Assembly (NCBI GenBank): GCA_032718475.1
Contig: JAUCBJ010002786.1
Location: 1 to 26,189, forward strand
From: Nemertoderma westbladi
Lineage: Eukaryota; Xenacoelomorpha; Nemertodermatida; Nemertodermatidae
Length of the DNA stretch: 26,189 bases
Direction: 5' to 3'
A model generated the notes under the pieces. The model did not search any database, was not told the origin of the DNA, and worked only from the letters and a program-made list of their open reading frames with translations. Position 1 is the first letter of the stretch. Each line of letters opens with the position of its first letter. Below are positions 17,518 through 26,189 of this stretch, one piece after another. Both the position numbers and the translations under genes were made by a program.

Positions 17518-18035
17518 TGTGCACATTGATATTGGCGTGGAAGGCAACGTGTTCTACTTGTTGGTCAACTATAGAAGGAAATGTTTCGATTATTTGGGTT
17601 CTTATTCCGGTTATTAATTATTTCAGCGGGTAAAATTAATTTCGCGCTGAATAATAATAGCAGGTGGATTCGCCGTGTCACATTCTGTCATAAAGTTTTT
17701 ATTTTATTATTATATAGAAGTTACACTGGATTGTTTGTTTGGCCGTATCCTATCGCACTAACTGGTGGAAGATATTAACGCTCAAATAATGCGACAGACG
17801 GACGGATTTAAAACATAAAACTCATCGCAAAACTTATAATATTGACCATTTATTAAAAAATAAAAACAACTAGTTATAATACATTACGATATAACACAGT
17901 TTAATAAATACTTCTGCACCACAAAATTGACCTGAATACTATTTGAAAATAAATATTATTCGATATGAAAAAGCCTTGGAAAGGTCACTTTTGTAACTAA
18001 ATAGTTTAATTCACTCGTAGAAAACAATTACTAAA

Positions 18036-18245
18036 CGTGTAAACGCTACGCCGACAGCCGACAACCACTGCCGACAGCAGCAAAAATGAAAATGTAACCT
18101 GAGTTCGTGACTCTCGTTTATTGTTTTGGTTAGAATAACCTTACACTGTAACCTGTTCCTTTCCCTCAATTAATAATCAACATTAATTAGTTTTAATAAT
18201 GGTTGTCGGTGTTGGCTGTCGGTTGTCGGCGTAGCGTTTACACCC
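18036..18245. mobile_element. MITE-like inverted-repeat element (210 bp)
   Basis: The ends are inverted copies sharing GTGTAAACGCTACGCCGACA, and similarity continues for about 40 bp per arm through degenerate CCGACA units. The 7-bp sequence TACTAAA directly flanks both sides (18029-18035 and 18246-18252), a convincing target-site duplication. No coding capacity. Duplication length near 8 bp is most compatible with a hAT-like or P-like source, but the outermost bases differ between the arms (CG versus GG), so the family is not fixed. Confidence 0.7.
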
Positions 18246-18252
18246 TACTAAA

Positions 18253-19286
18253 TGTAAATATCTCGGTGACATATTCATATTGAGGTTGGGTCATAGAAGT
18301 ATATTTTTTATCGTATACGGTAATTTTATTTAAAAAGTAAATCTTAGTAACATTATTTACATATATTTAATTACATTAAACGGGTTTCTCAATTTTTACA
18401 TTTTTTTCAATTAAATTTTTATCTCAAAAATCTGACACATCTGCAATAACGTTTGAAACACGCCACGCCATTGAACTTGTCTTTCGTAATTATATTTGTC
18501 CATATAATATGTTATATTTACGAATTATCATACAAACCAATGTGTATGACCTTTTTACAATCTTCAGAGAAGTGAAAAGGAAAGAAATCTGTTGAAAATC
18601 ATTTTGAAAAATACTAGTGAGAAAGCAGATTTTTCAAACAAAAAAATTTCCAAATTCAATTTATTTGCCACAAAATAAATTGTTTTCCCAACTAAAAAAT
18701 CACCAGTTTTATTAATTACTTACATTGTTTTATCATTAAAGTATTAATAATTATTATTCTGTATAATAAATCCTGTGAGCTATGCACTACCGGTAACTCA
18801 TTTAATTACATCATATTCATAGTGCACAGTATCATGCTAGTCAATGTTGCATCCTATGCTTGTATTGATGTGGATTTTGCCACATTGCAGGATTTTGATA
18901 CCTTGACCAGATAATAAATACTGCATGCTATACTCATGACAATAAGTGCCACTCGTTTACTTTATCACATTAATCGCAGGTAATTAAAATTTTCAAAACT
19001 AAGTATTAGTAATGCAAGAATAAAAGTCCATATTAAATTATCTAAGAATAATTTAACTACATCCTACCAATTACAAAATTCACAAGTTGTAAATAAATAT
19101 CTTATTATTCCACAAGATTACCTTGTTAACAGATTTAAAATAATTAAGCGACATTTCAGGAATACTTAAATTTAATAAAATACATACAAAGGAAATAGCA
19201 GCTTATCATCTTCCATATTTCAACAGTGTAACCGGTACTGATGGTTATATGCGTGTTTTTATCGCGTCTCTCAGAAAATTAAAAAG
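18253..19286. other. AT-rich intergenic DNA, no feature recognised
   Basis: About 1 kb of low-GC sequence with no long frame, RNA gene or tandem repeat that I can support. It ends at the synthetic primer palindrome. Confidence 0.5.
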
Positions 19287-19287
19287 A

Positions 19288-19337
19288 GTACTCTGCGTTG
19301 ATACCACTGCTTAAGCAGTGGTATCAACGCAGAGTAC
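19288..19337. other. Head-to-head dimer of the SMART cDNA/PCR primer (synthetic sequence)
   Basis: Bases 19313-19337 match the 25-mer SMART primer (AAGCAGTGGTATCAACGCAG followed by AGTAC) used in template-switch cDNA and whole-library amplification. Bases 19288-19312 are its exact reverse complement. The result is a perfect 50-bp palindrome, 52 bp with one flanking A/T pair. Such a sequence is not expected in nature and marks an artificial join between two amplified fragments. The primer is recognised from memory; both copies are complete with no mismatch. Confidence 0.93.
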
Positions 19338-22300
19338 TAGTATTACAACATGGTCCTTGTACAAGTTCACCTTCCCCTGCTCTCTCTAGTATTACAACAT
19401 GGTCCTTGTACCAGTTCACCTTTGCTCTCTCTAGAATTACAACATGGTCCTTGTACCAGTTCACCTTTGCTCTCTCTAGAATTACAACATGGTCCTTGTA
19501 CCAGTTCACCTTTGCTCTCTAGTATCACAACATGGTCCGTGTACAAGTTCACCTTCCCCTGCTCTCTCTAGTATTACAACATGGTCCTTGTACCAGTTCA
19601 CCTTCCCCTGCTCTCTCTAGTATTACAACATGGTCCTTGTACCAGTTCACCTTTGCTCTCTCTAGAATTACAACATGGTCCTTGTACCAGTTCACCTTTG
19701 CTCTCTCTAGAATTACAACATGGTCCTTGTACCAGTTCACCTTTGCTATCTCTAGTATTACAACATGGTCATTGTACCAGTTCACCTTCCCCTGTTCTCT
19801 CTAGTATTACAACATGGTCATTGTACCAGTTCACCTTCCCCTGTTCTCTCTAGTATTACAACATGGTCCTTGTACCAGTTCACCTTTGCTCTCTCTAGTA
19901 TTACAACATGGTCCTTGTACAAGTTCACCTTCCCCTGCTCTCTCTAGTATTACAACATGGTCCTTGTACCAGTTCACCTTTGCTCTCTCTAGAATTACAA
20001 CATGGTCCTTGTACCAGTTCACCTTTGCTCTCTCTAGAATTACAACATGGTCCTTGTACCAGTTCACCTTTGCTCTCTCTAGAATTACAACATGGTCATT
20101 GTACCAGTTCACCTTTGCTCTCTCTAGAATTACAACATGGTCCTTGTACCAGTTCACCTTTGCTCTCTCTAGAATTACAACATGGTCCTTGTACCAGTTC
20201 ACCTTTGCTCTCTCTAGAATTACAACATGGTCCTTGTTCCAGTTCACCTTTGCTCTCTCTAGTATTACAACATGGTCATTGTACCAGTTCACCTTCCCCT
20301 GTTCTCTCTAGTATTACAACATGGTCCTTGTACAAGTTCACCTTCCCCTGCTCTCTCTAGTATTACAACATGGTCCTTGTACCAGTTCACCTTTGCTCTC
20401 TCTAGAATTACAACATGGTCCTTGTACCAGTTCACCTTTGCTCTCTCTAGTATTACAACATGGTCGTTGTACCAGTTCACGTTCCCCTACACTCTCTAGA
20501 ATTACAACATGGTCCTTGTACCAGTTCACCTTTGCTCTCTCTAGTATTACAACATGGTCCTTGTACAAGTTCACCTTCCCCTGCTCTCTCTAGTATTACA
20601 ACATGGTCCTTGTACCAGTTCACCTTCCCCTGCTCTCTCTAGAATTACAACATGGTCCTTGTACCAGTTCACCTTTGCTCTCTAGTATCACAACATGGTC
20701 CTTGTACCAGTTCACCTTCCCCTTCTCTCTCTAGTATCACAACATGGTCCTTGTACCAGTTCACCTTTCCCTGCTCTCTCTAGTATTACAACATGGTCCT
20801 TGTACCAGTTCACCTTTGCTCTCTCTAGTATTACAACATGGTCCGTGTACCAGTTCACCTTCCCCTTCTCTCTCTAGAATTACAACATGGTCCTTGTACC
20901 AGTTCACCTTTCCCTGCTCTCTCTAGTATTACAACATGGTCCTTGTACCAGTTCACCTTTGCTATCTCTAGTATTACAACATGGTCCTTGTACCAGTTCA
21001 CCTTTGCTATCTCTAGTATTACAACATGGTCCTTGTACAAGTTCACCTTCCCCTGCTCTCTCTAGTATTACAACATGGTCCTTGTACCAGTTCACCTTCC
21101 CCTGCTCTCTCTAGAATTACAACATGGTCCTTGTACCAGTTCACCTTCCCCTGCTCTCTCTAGTATTACAACACGGCCCGTGTACCAGTTCACCTTTGCT
21201 CTCTAGTATCACAACATGGTCCTTGTACCAGTTCACCTTCCCCTTCTCTCTCTAGTGTTACAACATGGTCCTTGTACCAGTTCACCTTTGCTCTCTAGTA
21301 TTACAACATGGTCCTTGTACCAGTTCACCTTCCCCTGCTCTCTCTAGTGTTACAAAATGGTCCTTGTACCAGTTCACCTCCCCCTGATCACTCTAGTATT
21401 ACAACATGGTCCTTGTACCAGTTCACCTTCGCTCTCTAGTATTGCAACATGGTCATTGTACCAGTTCACCTTTGCTCTCTCTAGTATTACAACATGGTCC
21501 TTGTACCAGTTCACCTTCCCCTGCCCTCTCTAGTGTTACAACATGGTCCTTGTACCAGTTCACCATTGCTCTCTCTAGTATTACAACATGGTCCTTGTAC
21601 CAGTTCACCTTCCCCTGCTCTATCTAGTGTTACAACATGGTCCTTGTACCAGTTCACCTTTGCTCTCTCTAGTATTACAACATGGTCCTTGTACCAGTTC
21701 ACCGTCCCCTGCTCTATCTAGTGTTACAACATGGTCCTTGTACCAGTTCACCTTTGCTCTCTCTAGTATTACAACATGGTCTTTGTACCAGTTCACCTTC
21801 CCCTGCTCTCTCTAGTATTACAACATGGTCCTTGTACCAAGTCACCTTCCCCAGCTCTCTCTAGTGTTACAACATGGTCCTTGTACCAGTTCACCTTTGC
21901 TCTCTCTAGTATTACATCATGGTCCGTGTACCAATTCACCTTTGCTCTCTCTAGTATTACAACATGGTCCGTGTACCAGTTCACCTTCCCCTTCTCTCTC
22001 TAGTATTACAACATGGACCTTGTACCAGTTCACCTTTGCTCTCTCTAGTATTACATCATGGTCCTTGTACCAGTTCACCTTTGCTATCTCTAGTATTACA
22101 ACATGGTCCTTGTACAAGTTCACCTTCCCCTGCTCTCTCTAGTATTACAACATGGTCCTTGTACCAGTTCACCTTCCCCTGCTCTCTCTAGTATTACAAC
22201 ATGGTCCTTGTACCAGTTCACCTTTGCTCTCTAGTATCACAACATGGTCCTTGTACCAGTTCACCTTCCCCTTCTCTCTCTAGAATTACAACATGGTCCT

Positions 22301-24493
22301 TGTACCAGTTCACCTTCCCCTGCTCTCTCTAGAATTACAACATGGTCCTTGTACCAGTTCACCTTCCCCTGCTCTCTCTAGTATTACAACACGGCCCGTG
22401 TACCAGTTCACCTTTGCTCTCTAGTATCACAACATGGTCCTTGTACCAGTTCACCTTCCCCTTCTCTCTCTAGTGTTACAACATGGTCCTTGTACCAGTT
22501 CACCTTTGCTCTCTAGTATTACAACATGGTCCTTGTACCAGTTCACCTTCCCCTGCTCTCTCTAGTGTTACAACATGGTCCTTGTACCAGTTCACCTTTG
22601 CTCTCTAGTATTACAACATGGTCCTTGTACCAGTTCACCTTCCCCTGCTCTCTCTAGTGTTACAACATGGTCCTTGTACCAGTTCACCTTTGCTCTCTAG
22701 TATTACAACATGGTCCTTGTACCAGTTCACCTTCCCCTGCTCTCTCTAGTGTTACAACATGGTCCTTGTACCAGTTCACCTTTGCTCTCTCTAGTATTAC
22801 AACATGGTCCTTGTACCAGTTCACCGTCCCCTGCTCTCTCTAGTGTTACAACATGGTCCTTGTACCAGTTCACCTTTGCTCTCTCTAGTATTACAACATG
22901 GTCTTTGTACCAGTTCACCTTCCCCTGCTCTCTCTAGTATTACAACATGGTCCTTGTACCAAGTCACCTTCCCCAGCTCTCTCTAGTGTTACAACATGGT
23001 CCTTGTACCAGTTCACCTTTGCTCTCTCTAGTATTACAACATGGTCCGTGTACCAATTCACCTTTGCTCTCTCTAGTATTACAACATGGTCCGTGTACCA
23101 GTTCACCTTCCCCTGCTCTCTCTAGTATTACAACATGGTCCTTGTACCAGTTCACCTTTGCTCTCTCTAGTATTACAACATGGTCCTTGTACCAGTTCAC
23201 CTTTGCTTCTCTAGTATTACAACATGGTCCTTGTACAAGTTCACCTTCCCCTGCTCTCTCTAGTATTACAACATGGTCCTTGTACCAGTTCACCTTCCCC
23301 TGCTCTCTCTAGTATTACAACATGGTCCTTGTACCAGTTCACCTTTGCTCTCTCTAGTATTACAACATGGTCCTTGTACCAGTTCACCTTCCCTGCTCTC
23401 TCTAGTATTACAACATGGTCCTTGTACCAGTTCACCTTCCCTGCTCTCTCTAGTATTACAACATGGTCCTTGTACCAGTTCACCTTTGCTCTCTCTAGTA
23501 TTACAACATGGTCCTTGTACAAGTTCACCTTCCCTGCTCTCTCTAGTATTACAACATGGTCCTTGTACCAGTTCACCTTCCCCTGCTCTCTCTAGTATTA
23601 CAACATGGTCCTTGTACCAGTTCACCTTCCCTGCTCTCTCTAGTATTACAACATGGTCCTTGTACCAGTTCACCTTTGCTCTCTCTAGTATTACAACATG
23701 GTCCTTGTACCAGTTCACCTTCCCCTTCTCTCTCTAGTGTTACAACATGGTCCTTGTACCAGTTCACCTTTGCTCTCTAGTATTACAACATGGTCCTTGT
23801 ACCAGTTCACCTTCCCCTGCTCTCTCTAGTGTTACAAAATGGTCCTTGTACCAGTTCACCTCCCCCTGATCACTCTAGTATTACAACATGGTCCTTGTAC
23901 CAGTTCACCTTCGCTCTCTAGTATTGCAACATGGTCCTTGTACCAGTTCACCTTTGCTCTCTCTAGTATTACAACATGGTCCTTGTACCAGTTCACCTTC
24001 CCCTGCTCTCTCTAGTATTACAACATGGTCCTTGTACCAGTTCACCTTCTGCTCTCTCTAGTATTACAACATGGTCCTTGTACCAGTTCACCTTTGCTCT
24101 CTCTAGTATTACAACATGGTCCTTGTACCAGTTCACCTTCGCTCTCTAGTATTACAACATGGTCCTTGTACCAGTTCACCTTTGCTCTCTCTAGTATTAC
24201 AACATGGTCCTTGTACCAGTTCACCTTCCCCTGCTCTCTCTAGTATTACAACATGGTCCTTGTACCAGTTCACCTTCCCCTGCTCTCTCTAGTATTACAA
24301 CATGGTCCTTGTACCAGTTCACCTTTGCTCTCTCTAGTATTACAACATGGTCCTTGTACCAGTTCACCTTCCCCTGTCTCTCTCTAGTATTACAACATGG
24401 TCCTTGTACCAAGTTCACCTTCCCCAGCTCTCTCTAGTGTTACAACATGGTCCTTGTACCAGTTCACCTTCCCCTGCTCTCTCTAGTATTACA

Positions 24494-25829
24494 ACACGGC
24501 CCGTGTACCAGTTCACCTTTGCTCTCTAGTATCACAACATGGTCCTTGTACCAGTTCACCTTCCCCTTCTCTCTCTAGTGTTACAACATGGTCCTTGTAC
24601 CAGTTCACCTTTGCTCTCTAGTATTACAACATGGTCCTTGTACCAGTTCACCTTCCCCTGCTCTCTCTAGTGTTACAAAATGGTCCTTGTACCAGTTCAC
24701 CTCCCCCTGATCACTCTAGTATTACAACATGGTCCTTGTACCAGTTCACCTTCGCTCTCTAGTATTGCAACATGGTCATTGTACCAGTTCACCTTTGCTC
24801 TCTCTAGTATTACAACATGGTCCTTGTACCAGTTCACCTTCCCCTGCTCTCTCTAGTGTTACAACATGGTCCTTGTACCAGTTCACCTTTGCTCTCTCTA
24901 GTATTACAACATGGTCCTTGTACCAGTTCACCTTCCCCTGCTCTCTCTAGTGTTACAACATGGTCCTTGTACCAGTTCACCTTTGCTCTCTCTAGTATTA
25001 CAACATGGTCCTTGTACCAGTTCACCTTTGCTCTCTCTAGTATTACAACATGGTCCTTGTACCAGTTCACCTTCCCCTGCTCTCTCTAGTATTACAACAT
25101 GGTCCTTGTACCAGTTCACCTTTGCTCTCTCTAGTATTACAACATGGTCCTTGTACCAGTTCACCTTTGCTCTCTCTAGTATTACAACATGGTCCTTGTA
25201 CCAGTTCACCTCTGCTCTCTCTAGTATTACAACATGGTCCTTGTACCAGTTCACCTTGGCTCTCTCTAGTATTACAACATGGTCCTTGTACCAGTTCACC
25301 TTGGCTCTCTCTAGTATTACAACATGGTCCTTGTACCAGTTCACCTTGGCTCTCTCTAGTATTACAACATGGTCCTTGTACCAGTTCACCTTGGCTCTCT
25401 CTAGTATTACAACATGGTCCTTGTACCAGTTCACCTTCGCTCTCTCTAGTATTACAACATGGTCCTTGTACCAGTTCACCTTGGCTCTCTCTAGTATTAC
25501 AACATGGTCCTTGTACCAGTTCACCTTGGCTCTCTCTAGTATTACAACATGGTCCTTGTACCAGTTCACCTTCGGCTCTCTCTAGTATTACAACATGGTC
25601 CTTGTACCAGTTCACCTTTGCTCTCTCTAGTATTACAACATGGTCCTTGTACCAGTTCACCTTTGCTCTCTCTAGTATTACAACATGGTCCTTGTACCAG
25701 TTCACCTTCCCCTGCTCTCTCTAGTATTACAACATGGTCCTTGTACCAGTTCACCTTCCCCTGCTCTCTCTAGTATTACAACATGGTCCTTGTACCAGTT
25801 CACCTTCCCCTGCTCTCTCTAGTATTACA
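24494..25829 (+). repeat. Higher-order repeat of 1336 bp within the minisatellite
   Basis: Two diagnostic variants recur at the same spacing. ACACGGCCCGTGT is at 24494 and 25830, and TACAAAATGG with CCCCCTGATCACTC is at 24674 and 26010. Both pairs are 1336 bp apart, and the bases after 26010 match those after 24674 to the window end with one difference seen. Related copies start at 21171 and 22389. This shows block duplication of many units at once. Confidence 0.8.
25210..25580 (+). repeat. Homogenised run of 45-bp units (CACCTTGGCT subfamily)
   Basis: Several consecutive near-identical 45-bp units carry CACCTTGGCTCTCTC, which is absent elsewhere in the array. One reads CACCTTCGCT, and the last, with CACCTTCGGCT, is 46 bp. 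The pattern indicates recent unit-by-unit local expansion. Confidence 0.8.
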
Positions 25830-26189
25830 ACACGGCCCGTGTACCAGTTCACCTTTGCTCTCTAGTATCACAACATGGTCCTTGTACCAGTTCACCTTCC
25901 CCTTCTCTCTCTAGTGTTACAACATGGTCCTTGTACCAGTTCACCTTTGCTCTCTAGTATTACAACATGGTCCTTGTACCAGTTCACCTTCCCCTGCTCT
26001 CTCTAGTGTTACAAAATGGTCCTTGTACCAGTTCACCTCCCCCTGATCACTCTAGTATTACATCATGGTCCTTGTACCAGTTCACCTTCGCTCTCTAGTA
26101 TTGCAACATGGTCATTGTACCAGTTCACCTTTGCTCTCTCTAGTATTACAACATGGTCCTTGTACCAGTTCACCTTCCCCTGCTCTCTC

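Larger units (their letters stand above)
16646..18035. other. Region downstream of ACC: probable 3' UTR then AT-rich intergenic DNA
   Basis: No coding feature. Possible ACC polyadenylation signals are ATTAAA at 17033-17038 and AATAAA at 17158-17163, about 390 and 510 bases after the stop; neither is proven. A short simple repeat of TTTG and TCTG lies near 17488-17517. The region 17440-17830, which also has ACAGACGGACGG near 17790, looks like a decayed repeat without definable ends. Confidence 0.5.
19338..26189 (+). repeat. 43/45/49-bp minisatellite array (about 148 copies, right end open)
   Basis: Units begin TAGTATTACAACATGGTCCT and continue TGTACCAGTTCACCTT, then either CCCCTGCTCTCTC (49 bp) or TGCTCTCTC (45 bp), with a 43-bp form lacking one CT pair. 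Variants at the first bases (TAGTATT, TAGAATT, TAGTGTT, TAGTATC) define subfamilies. The array fills the window from the primer junction to the last base, so its length is unknown. Open frames on both strands, for example MNWYKDHVVILERA repeats, reflect the 45-bp period and absence of stops. They are not genes. Confidence 0.97.

Noticed and set aside
17397-17633. 78-codon hydrophobic, Cys-rich frame as a small membrane protein
   Set aside because: Much of it is translation of a TTTG/TCTG simple repeat and AT-rich DNA. No start context or homology recognised.
19298-25773. Dozens of open frames on both strands in the terminal array, up to 224 codons
   Set aside because: They are by-products of the 45-bp period. 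They shift frame at every 49-bp or 43-bp unit and exist on both strands at once.
19338-26189. Telomeric repeat or bacterial origin iterons
   Set aside because: The unit is 43-49 bp, unlike insect telomeric TTAGG or plasmid iterons, and no replication gene is nearby.

Overview
The window is nuclear DNA of an animal, most likely an insect. The evidence is a spliced eukaryotic acetyl-CoA carboxylase (ACC) gene with GC-richer exons and AT-rich introns, a Ty1/copia retrotransposon primed by initiator tRNA-Met, short inverted-repeat DNA transposons and large minisatellite arrays. The species cannot be fixed from the sequence alone. No RNA gene, CRISPR array or bacterial-type operon was seen.

Layout. 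Bases 1-16645 (+) hold the 3' two thirds of an ACC gene in three exons: 1-2323, 2929-4822 and 15623-16645, about 1745 codons in total. They run from the end of the biotin carboxylase region through the biotinyl domain and the central region to the carboxyltransferase domain and stop codon. The 5' part lies outside the window. Intron 1 is 605 bp and intron 2 is 10.8 kb. Intron 2 holds a nest of elements. A DNA transposon with about 32-bp terminal inverted repeats (5689-14922, putative TSD GATG) contains a 39-bp minisatellite. That minisatellite is split by a full-length copia-type element on the minus strand (8276-13570), with two 141-bp LTRs identical by eye and one intact 1515-residue gag-pol frame.

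Downstream of ACC (16646-19287) the DNA is AT-rich. It contains a possible 3' UTR and a 210-bp MITE-like inverted-repeat element (18036-18245). At 19288-19337 there is a perfect head-to-head dimer of a 25-mer matching the commercial SMART cDNA/PCR primer. Everything after it (19338-26189) is a 43/45/49-bp minisatellite with higher-order structure. The dimer strongly suggests an artificial junction, so linkage of the final satellite to the ACC locus should not be trusted.

How the parts relate. ACC makes malonyl-CoA, the committed step of fatty-acid synthesis, and is the only host gene here. The mobile elements and the 39-bp satellite lie in its second intron and would be removed by splicing. 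The retrotransposon is antisense to the gene. Nesting gives an order of events: DNA transposon, then minisatellite expansion, then the recent copia insertion. The most notable observations are the synthetic primer palindrome, the nested young copia element, the apparent origin of the minisatellite from the transposon's own subterminal repeats, and two unusual low-complexity insertions in ACC.
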